Assembly (NCBI RefSeq): GCF_003086295.3
Contig: NC_092040.1
Coordinates: 1,426,001 to 1,490,000 of the forward strand
Length of the DNA: 64,000 bases
Reading direction: 5' to 3'
From: Arachis hypogaea
Taxonomy: Eukaryota > Streptophyta > Magnoliopsida > Fabales > Fabaceae
A program made the translations under genes and the position numbers. Numbering within the stretch: the stretch's first letter is position 1; every line of letters starts with the position of its first letter. The notes beneath the pieces were generated by a model. The model searched no databases, was not told the origin of the DNA, and saw only the letters and a program-made list of their open reading frames with translations. Shown here piece after piece: positions 43,480 to 55,595 of this stretch.

Positions 43480-44182
43480 AAGTAATTAAAATCAAATTAG
43501 GACGACTACTACTATACCTAAATAGTCATTTTCTCACATAGGAAGGAAACAAATTAAAACTCCCATTTCATCAATTTATTTTCTTCTTGCCGAAATAACT
43601 TAATGCGATTGTATATGGAATTGGTACATTTAACAATATACGGCATATTCAATTCAATTTGTTACACATGAAGATAAAATCACGATCGACATTGTAATCA
43701 CTTGAAGCATATATATACATACACGTACGTATTAATAACCTTTGCCAAATTTTGTAGTTATAGCTTTTCAAAAGGATTATTAGTGTATATAATGCACAAT
43801 AATAATTAAATGAAATGGCACATTTATAATTCGTATAATTGTCACGGCAAGGAAACTTCTTGAAGTTGTTAAAATAAATAATTTTATTATTTCAGATCAT
43901 TTATATTAAATCATAAAAAATATATATCATAATATAAAAATATACTTATGCTCATAAGAGTAATGGAAAGAATTTGATTTGTTTTATATTTTTCAATCAA
44001 AATCTTTTATATTTTGAATAAGGCTGAATCACAATTTTTTTATAAAAAAAGAGCTACAAAAATAATTTTGATATGTTGGAGACCAAAATCCTGAACTTAT
44101 TATTTATATTTGAGTATGACACCCATTAAATTCGAAAATCTAAATAAAAATAGTATCTAAAAGCTACATTTAAATTAATTCA
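43480..44182. other. AT-rich region before the Helitron fragment
   Basis: No gene seen. The Helitron's 5' end (TC after an A) may lie here but cannot be picked out by eye. Confidence 0.35.
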
Positions 44183-45545
44183 ATGGAACAAAAGATGACT
44201 CATGAGCAACGGTTAGTATTTGATGAGATACTCAATGCTGTTATTATAGACTTTGGTGGTTTTTACTTCTTTTATGGGCATGATGGGTGTGGTAAGACAT
44301 TTAATGGAATTGCATTTTTACTCCTACCTGGTGCCAAAACGTCTCATTACAGGTTTTTAATACCTATTACAATTACTGATGAATCTACTTGCAACATCAA
44401 GTATAGCAGTTTGAAGGTTGAGCTGCTCATTCAAAGTAGCTTAATAATTTGGGATAAAACTCCAATACTCAATAAAATGTGCTTTGAAGCACTTGATCAG
44501 ATGCTCAAGGATTTTATGTTAGTTACCGATCAACATAAGACATATCAACCATTTAGTGGTAAAGTTGTTGTTCTAGGAGGTGATTTTAGACAGATCCTTT
44601 CAATGATTCCGAAAAGGAGTAAACACAATATATTATAATCAGCTATTAACTCATTCCATATGTGGTCGTTCTATAAGGTTTTGAAGCTGCAAACGAACAT
44701 GAGGCTTCTAATGTCCTCTTCAGATCAACATGAAGGTAAAATGAAGAGATTTGTTAATTGGATATTTGATGTTGGAAATGAAAATATTAGTTTTGTTGTT
44801 GGTGATGAGTCACAAGTTGAAATTTCAGATGATTACAATTACTGATGATCCTCTCTCTCATTTAGTAGACTTTGCATATCCAAATTTGTTGCAAAATATG
44901 TCATATTACAGGTATTTTTGGAGTAGAGTAATTCTTGCACCCACGCTTGAGAGTGTCGAAAAGGTAAATGATGACTTGACAATCTTTCCATGAATGGAAA
45001 AGGAATATCTAAGTTCTGACACAACATATCAAGCTGATGAGAATGAAGATGTACAATAAGAGTGGTTCACACTAGAATTCCTAAATGACATCAAATGTTC
45101 GAGACTACCTAATTACAAGTTGACTTTGAAGGCAAGAGTCGCTGTAATACTGCTGCGAAACATAGACCAGACTTCAGGTTTACGCAATGGGATAAGGTTA
45201 ATAATTAACGAACTTGGAAACAACGTAATTGGAGTGATGGTAGTGACCTGTAGAAATATTTGAGACAAAGTTTACATTTTAAGAATGAACTTGATCTCTT
45301 CATATTCAGGATTGCCATTTAATTTTCAACAGAGACAATTTTCATTAACAGTATGCTTTGCAATGACCATTAACAAGAGTCAGGGTCAAACATTATCACA
45401 TGTAGGATTTTACTTACCAAAATTAGTGTTCACTCATGGACAATTTTATGTTGCTTTGTCAAGATAGAGTTAAGAGTCGCAGTGGCCTCAAAGTTCTAAT
45501 TCTGGACGATCCAAAGTCATCAACAACAAATGTCGTGTTTAAAGA
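44183..45545 (+). pseudogene. PIF1-like helicase of a Helitron, pseudogenised
   Basis: The first frame (44183-44638) shows Walker A GHDGCGKTF, the segment LLLPGAKTSHYRFLIPI, Walker B-like LIIWDKTP (the usual DE is DK here) and VVLGGDFRQILSMIPKRSKH. About 20 residues are missing directly after Walker A compared with the family. An in-frame TAA at 44636-44638 interrupts it before LKLQTNMRLL. After shifts, the C-terminal helicase motifs appear at 45285-45510 ([36 protein letters not shown], then VKSRSGLKVLILDD after a frame change). PIF1-type helicases of this form occur in plant Helitrons. Confidence 0.85.
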
Positions 45546-46023
45546 AGTTTTTAATAATATTTAGGTGAGAAAAATATTATTTTCATTTTAATAACATGTT
45601 ATGATTTATACTTTTGGACAAATATTTACTGTAGATATAACTAATTTATATAATTCTGCTTTCAGATTTGAGATGAAATGCTTAATAGAAAGTACAACAT
45701 CATATGCCAATTGCTTTTCTAATGATGTTAGTAAGATACTAGGTTGTCAATAAATTTTTATTAGTCTTTTGATATAAAGTTTAGTATAAAATTGACATGT
45801 TACTATTACAGTTATATATATTCTTATTTTTTCATGTCTCCTTCCTTATGATTCAAGAATATTATACTTCAAACTGTTCCATTTGTATTTTACTTTGAAT
45901 AAAGATAAAACAGTATATTCAGTACATTTATTATATAATGACGATGATGTGTTATACTAAACTCGAGAAATTTATGATTATAAAATATTATTTTTTATTT
46001 ACCATATCAAATTTAAATGTAAG

Positions 46024-46040
46024 CCCGTGCATCACAAGGG
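46024..46040 (+). repeat. Helitron 3' terminal hairpin
   Basis: CCCGTGC and ACAAGGG form a partly paired stem around ATC, 8 bp before the terminal CTAA. Typical plant ends have a fully paired stem (CCCGTGC/GCACGGG), so this copy has lost pairing. Confidence 0.65.
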
Positions 46041-46051
46041 TTTAACACTAA

Positions 46052-46342
46052 TAAAGATAGTATCTGCTTTAATTCTAATTCAATTCTAAATCAAAAGTAA
46101 TTGTAACTTATTCAATTTAGTATTTATAACAATAAATAAAATCATCGCTGTATAAGTAATTTAATTTGAAATAGCATAACTTGTTATTGTAATTAATATA
46201 TGTATTGCCCACAAACAAATTTAAAAATTAAAAAAAATTTCAACAATCTCCACTTAGGCTATACATATATTCTTTCCTAAGATAATCATATCTTATAAAC
46301 TTTTATGCACGCATCTAAATGCTATTTCCCTTATTATTTAAA
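46052..46342. other. AT-rich spacer
   Basis: No feature seen between the Helitron end and the long-TIR element. Confidence 0.4.
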
Positions 46343-47220
46343 AGGGTAAGTATTGTTTTAGTCCCTAAAATTTAGGGTCAAAATCAAATTCGTCCACAAT
46401 GTTATTTTGGATTTAAAATCGTCCCCAACGTTTTATTTGATATTAAAATCGTCATTTTAACTTTTTACGGACAAAAATACCCTTCATCACTATTACCTTT
46501 ACCACCACCACCACCTCCTTTACTCCCACCAAATACTAATAATCAGATTCAAGAACACCAATAATAACACATTATTCAAATTCAGAAACTAACATCAAAT
46601 TAAACAACAAAATTAACACACAACAACAATGAAATCAGAAAAATAATAAATCAAACTCAGAATCAAAAGCAAAATCAGAAGCAAAACAAAAACAAAGCAG
46701 AAACAAAACAGAAGCAAAAGCAGACACAGGCGCAGATGCAGAAGTAGAATCCGGAGGAGAAACAGAAGCCGAAGCAGAAGCAGAGGCCGAATCAGTGAGG
46801 ACACGAAGTGGCGGCGAGGTCAGTAGCAGCAGCGGCAGTGGCGGAACGCGACTCCCTAGCTCGTGTCTCCTCTCTCCCTCGCGAGCTTTCTCTCCCTCTG
46901 GTTTTAATTTCCAACGGCGACGGCAGTTCCAAGTTTCGCCGGCACCGTCCCCCTTCCCTCACTTCTTCTTTCCCCTAATGTTCCCCTCCCGCTCCTTTCC
47001 CTTTTTCCTTTCTCTTCCGCGGCATTCTTTCTTTCTTTTTCTAATTTTATAAATTTTTTACTAGAGTAAGGATAATTTAGTAATGAAATTAAAAATTTTG
47101 TTAAAAATGACGATTTTAATACTAAATAAAATGTTTGGAACGATTTTAAATAAAAAATAACGTTGGGAACAAATTTTATTTTGACCCTAAACCTTAGAGA
47201 CCAAAACAATATTTATTCCT
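46343..47220. mobile_element. Long-TIR element (probable non-autonomous MULE) with GC-rich interior
   Basis: About 150-bp terminal inverted repeats: the left AGGGTAAGTATTGTTTTAGT and ATCGTCCCCAACGTTTTATT are mirrored on the right by AAACGATTTTAAATAAAAAAT-type sequence and ACCAAAACAATATTTATTCC. Flanks TTATTTAAA (46334-46342) and TTATTTTAA (about 47219-47227) resemble a 9-bp duplication with one mismatch, as Mutator elements make. The interior holds degenerate CAGAAG-type repeats (about 46660-46800), then a GC-rich segment (46800-47030). No transposase. The frames inside are compositional. Confidence 0.65.
46660..46800 (+). repeat. Degenerate (CAGAAG)n-like purine-rich repeat
   Basis: Repeated AGCAAAA, CAGAAGC, CAGAAAC and GAAGCAGAAGCAGAGGC words. 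They generate a Leu-rich open frame on the minus strand (46613-46804) that I reject as a gene. Confidence 0.7.
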
Positions 47221-48710
47221 TATTTTAACAATATGGTCCGTCTCATATATTAGTTATGGAATTACCACAACTTTTATCACATTAGTGTCGCGACAAAACC
47301 ACAATGATCACCATACTAATATACTCAACGATATATATCAAATTTGGATGAGAAATTCAGAAATTACATGCGAAAATGATCTCATGCGTGCCTGTTTTTA
47401 ACTGGTCCAACTTTAATAAACTTTATAAGATTATGAGTTAGAGTAAGAACAAAACTAAATATTTTATTCTACAGAAATATCTATATTCGTAAATTTTTCT
47501 AAATCATATGAGCATCCAAATGCACACTCCCATTGAAACAATATATCATAAAATGATGTGACATGCATATGAATAGTATCCATATGAAAGACCTTGGGTG
47601 TTTGTTTCTTATAAACCAAATATACATGTATTCATGAAGTTTGCGCTAATTTGTTTATTAGACACTTAAACACTCGTAACTCTCTTGTTTAACAAACATT
47701 TAAAATATTATACTACTAATATATTGTTACAAAATAACTCAAGTGGTCTTTTAAATTTATTTTTTATCATTTGTGACAAATATTCGTAATCATCAAAATG
47801 AATGCCTTCAAAAGGTGTTATATATTCAATTACTTTAGTAGAAAGAATAATAAATATATTTTTAACACCGTTCCAAAGAACTCTTTCAATGAACATATGA
47901 ATATACATGTAATTGATTAAAATTGTCTTGACATTCAACAAAGTCATAATATGAAAGAGAAGTTAATTTGACGAAATATAAATTCTAAAAATTGATAATA
48001 AATTCTGTCAAATAATAAATTTATTTTTGGATAAATTTAATATTCACATGAAAACAAATAAATATTACATATTTATTACCACAAATATGTATTAAATTTG
48101 ATTAAATACAGAACTTCTTTTAGACCGATATATACTCTCATTAATTATCAACACAAATTTATTTAATATGGTTTACGAAATATTTTCAATAAAATTCTGT
48201 CAAACAATAAACTTATTTTTAAATTGACTTATTATTCGTATGAAAATTTATGAATTATACTTATTTATTATCACATATCAATTGGCCAAACACTAATTTC
48301 TTTAGGACTGAGACACATCTCATCCTCTTGAGAATCAACCCTACTTCTTAGTTTGCATTTAATCACAACTCTCTAATTAGATTTAGTCTTTTCGAAATAT
48401 TACATGTGATACATTTCTCGTATATCTTGTGCTAGGGTAAAAAGATCATATCTATCATATATGCTAGAATTTATTATTTTATTTTTATTAAGTGTTAAAT
48501 TTTTTAAAAAAAATTGACCAGATTTTTCCTATAATTAAGACACTTCAATTTCTCATCACATGTCAACCCAACAAACATGAAGGATCTCTACATTTTCACA
48601 CAGAATTATGTCGCCTCTTTCATCCTACAATTGTATTTTAAGAGTTGGAGTCTCTATCTTAAACATGCTATTATTTACAAATTAGATATTTTTAATTTAT
48701 AAAATTAAAT
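47221..48710. other. AT-rich intergenic region, no gene seen
   Basis: No coding or structural feature recognised. Segments at about 48000-48070 and 48185-48250 share related words (AATTCTGTCAAA.AATAA.. TTATTTTT), suggesting a decayed local duplication. Confidence 0.4.

Positions 48711-48760
<50 letters not shown>
48711..48760. repeat. (TAA)n microsatellite
   Basis: About 16 uninterrupted TAA units. Confidence 0.95.
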
Positions 48761-48763
<3 letters not shown>

Positions 48764-49695
48764 TTCATTAAAATAAGTACAACCTAATATTTTCAAAAAT
48801 TTTAAAACATTACTTTAATTTTAGTGTCAAAAACTCAAAATTGTATAACCAAAATAGTTAGCATAAAATCCACTTAATATATTAGTGACTAATTTTAATA
48901 TACAAATAACATTTTTCATTTTAGTTGAGCCATACTATGCCTGATAAATTGGCATAGCATTAATATGACCTGAATAGAAGTGGTAAATTAAAAAAAGTCT
49001 TAAATATATTTTTAATAAAAAATTAAAATATTTTTTAGAAAAGTTGGAATTAACCAGAAAAATCAAAGGGCTAATTTTCATTTAGGAAAGAATAAAGGGC
49101 ACTGCCCCAGAAGAAATCATCATGGAGATATTAATAACTGATGCATAAAAGGAAGAAAAAGAAAAAAAATGGCTTTGGGTTTGAAAGTACTGATTGTTGG
49201 GTGTGTGTGTGAGCATGTGGGTGTAAAAAAGAAGGGTTTGATGAAAAGAAACAAAAGGAGATGGTGTTAAAATTTAGGAGAAAATATTAAAAAAGAAAAG
49301 AAATTAAAAGAAAAGAAAAGAGAAGTACTGCTTTAATTAGCTTTTGATTTCTTTCAACTTTATTTGCTTTCTTTTTTATTTTGCACGAATGCATGGAGCT
49401 GAGTCTCTTCCATGTTCAGAATCAGATAAATCCAGTGGGAGTGGGACACTAATTTTCCCAGCAATAGAATACAAAAAGATATCACGTTGTACCAATTCAA
49501 TTAAACTATAAGAATATAATTGATCCATAACATTTTTACTTTATTTATGTTTTACATTCCTACTAGTTTGTTTGGTCAAATAGAATAGAATGTTTGGTGT
49601 AAAATAACATAACATCAATTTATTTGAAGAAACACCTACATATTTGATTATTTACTTTCATAACTATTACTATTTCCCCAACAAAAGCAACAGAG
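48761..49695. other. Intergenic region, no gene seen
   Basis: AT-rich, with a purine-rich stretch at about 49150-49330. A less AT-rich patch at 49385-49470 has no recognisable gene structure. Confidence 0.4.
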
Positions 49696-50438
49696 TAAAG
49701 TATTGTTTTGGTCTCCAACATTTAGGATAAGTCTCAAAGTCATTCATAACGTTTTAATTGTTCTATTTAAATCCGTAACGTTTCAAAATTGACTCAATGT
49801 TGTCCTGTCATTAAAGATCCGTTAACAGAATCAACGGCGGGACAAAATTGAAACGATTTTGAAATGTTAGAGACTTAAATAAGACGAAAACATTGAGGAC
49901 AAAAATGATACATAGAAATAAATTTTAGTTTTATCCTTTAATAATATCAATTTTTTACTGTACATAATATTTAATTATTTTTTAATCACATCTAAGTAAA
50001 TTATACATAATCACATTATTTTCATTCTAAATAAATTTATTTTTTAATAATTTTATACTTAAAGTTATAAGTTATAAGTTAATATAATAATATAAAAAAT
50101 TTATTTAGAATGAAAGTAATGTGATTAAGTGTAATTTACTTAGATGTGATTAAAAAATAATTGAATATTATGTACAGTAAAAAATTGATATTATTAAAGG
50201 ATAAAACTAAAATTTATTTTTATATATCGTTTTTGTCCCCAACGTTCTCGTCCTATTTAAGTTCCTAATATTTTAAAATCGTCTTAATTTTGTCCTGCCA
50301 TCAATTTTGTTAACAGATCCCTAATGACAGGACAACATTGAGTCAATTTTAAAATATTAGGAACTTAAATAAGATGATTGAAACGTTATAAATAACTTTA
50401 ACACTTATTTCAAATATTAGAAACAAAACGATACTATA
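49696..50438. mobile_element. 743-bp near-complete inverted repeat, related to the 46.3-kb element
   Basis: Both halves are reverse complements over almost the whole length. The left TATTGTTTTGGTCTCCAACA ends are mirrored by the right GAAACAAAACGATACTAT. Internal pairs include TTTACTGTACATAATATTTA with its complement and AGTTTTATCCTTTAATAATA with its complement. The terminal words TATTGTTTT.GTC match the 46343-47220 element, suggesting one superfamily. No coding capacity. Confidence 0.8.
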
Positions 50439-50484
50439 GAGTCGATGAGATGAAACAATTTATAAGGCCTAGAAACTTATGTAT

Positions 50485-50929
50485 CACTAATATAGACACA
50501 TTTGGATCGAGATTTAGCGACGGTTAGGATATCACTAAAATGGAAGAGATTTATTTTATTTTATTAGGAAAAAAAAAACGTTATCGATGGCTTGCAAACG
50601 TTGACGTCATGTTCTCACGTGAATTATTGTCAACGTGTTGGGATTACACCTTCGGTAAAATTTTATCCTAAAAATGAATGAAAAATTATTTATTTAATTT
50701 TATCAACGATTAAAGTGTTAGTAAATTTAATTTATTTTAAAAAAATTAATATTATCAATGCTTATTTACCTACGGTTCAGGAATTGCTATTATTAATTAA
50801 TTTTACTGATAATTTTATACTGTCAGTAATATTTGTCAAAAATTGTTAGCAATTTTTATTCCACATATATTTATCGACGGTTTGATGGTAGTTATAAAAC
50901 TGTCGGTAAAAATTAAGCTTCTTATAGTG
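50485..50929. mobile_element. Probable non-autonomous CACTA element
   Basis: The right end is AGCTTCTTATAGTG (ending 50929), the complement of CACTATAAGAAGCT. Repeated subterminal words of the form CGACGGTT/TCGATGG/CTACGGTT occur at about 50517, 50584, 50772 and 50876, on both sides. A candidate left end CACTAATATAG begins at 50485 but pairs weakly, so the left limit is uncertain. Confidence 0.5.
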
Positions 50930-50938
50930 GCACAATCT

Positions 50939-51465
50939 AAGTATTCTTCTACTATTTTAGCCATTGTTGCTGCCTCAACTCATACTTTTTCTGAACACTA
51001 GAACTGTGTAATTGGAAAAAAAAATAAACAATTTTTATTTAAATAAATAAATTATAGTTTACTTCTTTTTTTTATGTGAAAATTCAAACATATGATTCAT
51101 CATATAAAAAATATCAGTTAACTAATTATAGGAAAATAAGAATCTTATTAGTAAACGTCAGCCTAAATTTGGAAATTAAACAGCACATATGTTCTTGTTA
51201 CAAAGTAGAAAGATTAGCATGAATGAGTTTTAAAAATTAAAAATTGGGAAAATTTAGAGTTTATAATCTCTTAGGTTTTTTGTTTTATTTTTTCCTCTCT
51301 GTTCTTTGAGTGATTTCTAAACTATTAGATTTGACAATAATATATTCAATTCTTCCAATATTCTCCAATAACTAGGTGATAAATTACCAGCTTATCTTAT
51401 ATAAAATTTGGGATATCATTCTAATAAAAATGTTACGTGCACACTAAAAATTAATAATTAAATTA
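50939..51465. other. AT-rich intergenic region
   Basis: Nothing recognised. Confidence 0.4.
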
Positions 51466-51610
51466 AGGCTATAACTCATGTGCAGTCGACTTCACGTGAT
51501 GTTGATATCTGAGAGTCGTTAGATGATTTGACTGATTTGACTAAATTTCCATCTAACGACTCTGAGGTATCAACTTCACGTGAAGTCGATTTCACCTGAA
51601 TTTTCACCTT
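51466..51610. mobile_element. Foldback MITE, GTGAAGTCGAC family, copy 4 (best preserved)
   Basis: Left ATGTGCAGTCGACTTCACGT, GTTGATATCTGAGAGTCGTT, AGATG; right CATCTAACGACTCTGAGG, TATCAACTTCACGTGAAGTC, GATTTCACCTGAATTTTCACC. The arms pair over about 55 bp with a short TTTGACTGATTTGACT loop. This copy defines the family used for the other four. Confidence 0.8.
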
Positions 51611-52504
51611 AAATTAATTATTATGTATTTGTGTATAAATAAATATATTATATAATTTATTTTTAATATATATTTTAATATATATTTTATAAAAATAATT
51701 AATTTAGTGATTATTTTTGTATATACACGTAATATGATTAATCTAATGTATACCATCATTCCTCTAACTGCCTTGCAAATTCTATGTCTTAAATTAACTA
51801 CTTTACCCTTATAATTAATAAAGATACAGATGTGGCAAATAAAAATTTGGTAACTATAGTATTTATTTCCATGTGGTAAAGTTTTTACTATATATGCACA
51901 TGTAGATGTGGGGATATATAGTAGCTTAATTGTAGCACTTCATCTCATCAATGTCTTTTCTTTAATTCGGCAATCATAATAATACCTCTCCAATATTGAA
52001 AGTGCATGCATGGGAACAATTCACAAAGCTGATTTTATTTAGTATCATGGAAGTAATAATAATGTGACATGCAAGTACGTACTTTAACTTTTTGGAGCTT
52101 TATTTAGCCTTATTATTTTGTTTCCACTCATATCCCCAACTTGGGGGTATTATTTATTCTAGTGATGTTCATCATGAGAATAAAAGATTAGTAATAATAA
52201 TAATAATATAAGATTTTAAATATATGGTAGTGTAAAGCCTGTCCTTGAAAGCATGTTTTTTTTCTTGTTAGGGAACAAAGGCTAATGAGTATATATAAAG
52301 GATGCTTATCATGATATATATAGATTTGACTAAAGCCAGTTCAAGAAATCTTACTCAGCCTTCTTTTTTTCTCTATTAAGCATAATAGGGATTTTTAAAG
52401 TACCAATGAATCAATTATCACACTATAATTTGCACTTTAATTATTAGATTCCAAGCTCTAATTTCTACATGCTAGCTAGTCCCACCGTTCATCATGATTT
52501 AAGG
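51611..52504. other. AT-rich intergenic region, no gene seen
   Basis: No feature except simple repeats such as AATAAT near 52191-52209. Confidence 0.4.
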
Positions 52505-52988
52505 TAGGGTTATCCAGCTAGTCTAGTCCATTTAGGTCCGGTCTGTTAAGTTTGTGAGTTAAATAGATTGGTCCGTTTAAGTTCATTTTATTCGCAGATC
52601 ATAATTTTTTAGTCTGGATCGTTTATGGTTAGTTTGATGGGTTAAACGAGTCAATCCGTTTATTCTTTTATTTTATTTTTTAAAAAATAATTTAACAAAA
52701 ATATCATTTTTAGATAAAAATTTTTTTTTTTGATGGGTCGAATTTTCGGGTCGGTTTAGAAGAAATATAAATTACAAGTGTTATTTTTTTTAATGTTAAA
52801 AAAATAAACGGACTACCCACTTAGTCCGTAGGCTAACTCGTTTAACCTGTCATTTTTTTCGGATTAATCAAACTTAATCCGTTTAACCCAAAATTTAAAC
52901 AAACTTAATTTTAGAGATAAAACTTGCCTATTTAAATGGATAAACGGACTGATCCAATTGATTTAGCCTATTATGACGACTCTAATTT
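52505..52988. mobile_element. Foldback element with repeated CCGTTTA/TAAACGG words
   Basis: Left-half words (GGTCCGTTTAAG, GTTAAACGAGTCAATCCGTT) are mirrored by right-half words (AATAAACGGACTACCC, CTAACTCGTTTAACC, GGATAAACGGACTGATCC). The ends TAGGGTTATCCAGC and ATTATGACGACTCTA pair loosely. It resembles hAT-type foldbacks common in plants. Limits are approximate. Confidence 0.5.
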
Positions 52989-53998
52989 AAGGCATCAATT
53001 ATTCGAGATATATACAATAAATTAATTGACTCCAAATTAAACATATATATTTTATTTCATGAGTATAAAACCTTTATAATTAAGAATCAACATCTACCAT
53101 GAATTTATATTCTCAATTGAAAATACAAAATTTGGTACAACTTCTTATTATGCATCATAATCTTACCTTATTACTTTGCAATTTTCACAACCCACAATTA
53201 TTTAATTATTTCATATTTTAAGTATCACGATAAGTTTAATTATTTAATTTTTTTGTGTGGGATTCATAACACTACTATATTATTTTTCTTGTTTTCACAT
53301 CTCTTTACAACAAATTAAAGGTACTTCATTATTTGATTTGATGCATCATTGCTTTAATAATTCCTTAAACAATTATTGTTTATGTTGAAGTATCTATATC
53401 TGGTCTACATCCGTTTTGCACTATATAGTAGTAATAATAATAAATTAATAATGACGATGAAGTACTATATACGCATCTATAAATAATAATTAAATATATA
53501 TGAAAAAAAAACATATATTAATATATATAGCCACAGAAGTGTAAAGCAACAGCTCTCACCCTACAATCAAAAAGAAAAGAACAAAGTAATTAATTGAGTC
53601 CAAAAAAAATTAAATGAGAAAAAAATAATAAAGTTGGGAACATTTTGTTCCCATTTCTTTTTAGACATTGTCTCATTATCATCATCATCAGAGTCACTTT
53701 TTTTTTCTTTTCACTTTTTGAAAAACTTGCCATGCAAGTGTTGCAATTGGCAGCGTCACTAATGTACTATATAGGACCCCTCCCCCACTTTGGATCTGTA
53801 CCCATCAACTCTAATATCTTATGTTAATTAATTAATTAATTATTAAAAATTTGAAACCCAGCATGAAGCTCAAAACTGGAACATATTCATTCAATTTATT
53901 ATAATGAATAATTAATATATTAAATTGGGTTTGAAGAAATAGGTACAGAATAGAACGCAGGAAGGTGTACAGCGTGAAATAGAATAGGTACAGTAGGA

Positions 53999-54000
<2 letters not shown>
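52989..54000. other. Intergenic region, no gene seen
   Basis: AT-rich. A less AT-rich patch at 53725-53820 contains a short interrupted hairpin (TGCCA-TGCAA-GTG-TTGCA-AT-TGGCA, 53730-53752). Possible conserved non-coding DNA, not a demonstrable RNA gene. Confidence 0.35.

Positions 54001-54002
<2 letters not shown>

Positions 54003-54052
<50 letters not shown>
54003..54052. repeat. (AT)n microsatellite
   Basis: About 50 bp of pure AT dinucleotides directly before the 54.07-kb MITE. Confidence 0.95.
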
Positions 54053-54056
<4 letters not shown>

Positions 54057-54064
54057 AAAAGATT

Positions 54065-54196
54065 TTAAGTATACTGAAAATATCGGTGTTTTAGTTATTT
54101 TAATCGTTGATTTTAATTAATATATATTATATATTTTTTATAATTTAGATCAACGATTAAAACAAATAAAATACCAGTATTTTTTGTACACTTGAG
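54065..54196. mobile_element. Foldback MITE, relative of the KANADI intron 4 element
   Basis: Left TTTTAAGTATACTGAAAATA and TTTTAATCGTTGATTTTAAT; right TAGATCAACGATTAAAAC and TACACTTGAGA. Arm order and inner sequence match 40720-40863, though more diverged. Confidence 0.6.
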
Positions 54197-55135
54197 ACTA
54201 TTGCTATATATTATAGCATTTCATAAAAATACACAGAAGCCAAAATAACAGTAGAAAAACTGAATTGGAGCCAGAGAACAACCCCCTAAAAAAGCCTTGA
54301 CCTACTCAACCTTATATGTTAGTTTCTTATAGGAAAGAGAAAATCCTTATTATTATTTTTTTCCCCAAAAATAATGAATAACAGATTTTTCTTTTTTTTT
54401 CTTTTTACATAGATCATGTATGCAAATTAAACACCTTAGTTTGCCATAGTTTGCATTAAATTATTTTTAATTTGTGTAAATTTTTTTATAGATTTTATTT
54501 CTTTTTTTTATTTGTCTTAACTCTTACTTAATTTTTTGTTTTGAATTAATAAGAATCTAACTCTAAATTCTTAAGTCATACAAATTTTGATACCATATGT
54601 CATAAAATTATTTTTTTTAAAATTTTAAATTAATAAAAAATACATAAATAATTATATCTGTAAATACGGATCGATTATATAATCGACAAAAAAAAATACT
54701 TATTTTAATAATTTAAAGAGATAAAAATATCTATGAATAAATATATGCATTCTATTATTTATCTTGATGTATAATATAAAAATTTTGATGTGTAACACAT
54801 AAATTTTAGAAGATTGCATACTTAAAATATTAATTCACCCAACTAACAAAATACGTTCGTAACAAAATTTATGTGATATGTGCAAAATTTTATGTACTAT
54901 GTGTAAATATTTTTATATTATATCAATAAATTTGTGTCACCTATAAAAATTTGTCATGTACAAAAATTTTATGCTATATCAATAAATTTTTGTGTTTTTC
55001 AATAAAAAAATTTTGTGTTACAAAAGTGTGAAAAAGGAGAAGTGATGACGTATGTGACATTTTTTTCTGCTGAGCGTATGCCAACTTGACTGAATTTTGT
55101 TACCAAAATGCTTGTACATATAGCAACACCTATTA
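54197..55135. other. AT-rich intergenic region, no gene seen
   Basis: Between about 54770 and 55020, AAATTTT.TGT..TA..A words repeat irregularly (for example around 54780, 54868, 54900, 54955 and 54985), giving a degenerate local repeat. Otherwise nothing. Confidence 0.4.
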
Positions 55136-55595
55136 TTAAGGTTGAAAATGAGTCGAGCTGAGTCGAGTTAGACCAAGTTTAAGCTCGACTCACGAAAGTT
55201 GAGCTTGTCTCACGGTCCGACTTATTAACAATCAAGCTTATTCTTCTTAAGCTCAAGTTCACCTCATCAAAAATTGGCTAAAATAATAGAACATAATCTA
55301 TAATTCTATATCAATAAATTATAACTTATATATATTAAAAATATTAAAAAAACCAATTTTATATATTGGTTATCTATTAATTATAAATTTTTTATTCATG
55401 TCTTTCATCAAAATTATTTATATATATAATTGAACTAATTCACGGACTAATGGGTTGAGTTTATTTAAACTCAAGTTGGACTCATTTAATTTATGAGTTC
55501 AATTTTAAACTTAAGTTCGATTCACTAATTCATAAATTTAGCTTATCAAATTATTAATAAGTCGAATTTAAATTGGCTTATGAACGGACTTAATT
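55136..55595. mobile_element. Degenerate foldback with GAGTCGAGC/AAGCTCGACTC words
   Basis: GAGTCGAGCTGAGTCGAG near 55150 pairs with AAGCTCGACTCACG near 55180. Further GAGTTTA/AAACTCAAG and TAAGTCGAA/GACTTA words continue to about 55590. Similar to plant hAT-like foldbacks; ends and duplication unclear. Confidence 0.4.

Larger units (their letters stand above)
44183..46051 (+). mobile_element. Helitron fragment with recognisable 3' terminus
   Basis: The helicase remnant (44183-45545) is followed by about 500 bp of AT-rich DNA and the motif CCCGTGC-ATC-ACAAGGG (46024-46040), an imperfect hairpin. The sequence then runs TTTAACACTAA, ending CTAA (46048-46051) next to T. This matches the plant Helitron 3' end: a short GC hairpin 10-12 nt before CTRR, inserted at an A/T site. 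The Rep (HUH) domain was not seen, so the 5' part is missing or truncated. Confidence 0.72.

Noticed and set aside
46613..46804. Minus-strand Leu-rich frame resembling a membrane peptide
   Set aside because: Translation of the degenerate CAGAAG repeat inside a transposon.
46795..47052. 85-aa Ser/Arg/Pro-rich plus-strand frame
   Set aside because: Lies inside the long-TIR element, no conserved motif; reported only as possible captured cargo.
48711..48760. Regular repeats considered as a CRISPR array
   Set aside because: Pure trinucleotide microsatellite without spacers, in a plant genome.
53730..53752. Short interrupted hairpin as a microRNA precursor
   Set aside because: Stem only about 10 bp; plant miRNA precursors need about 21 paired bases with few mismatches.
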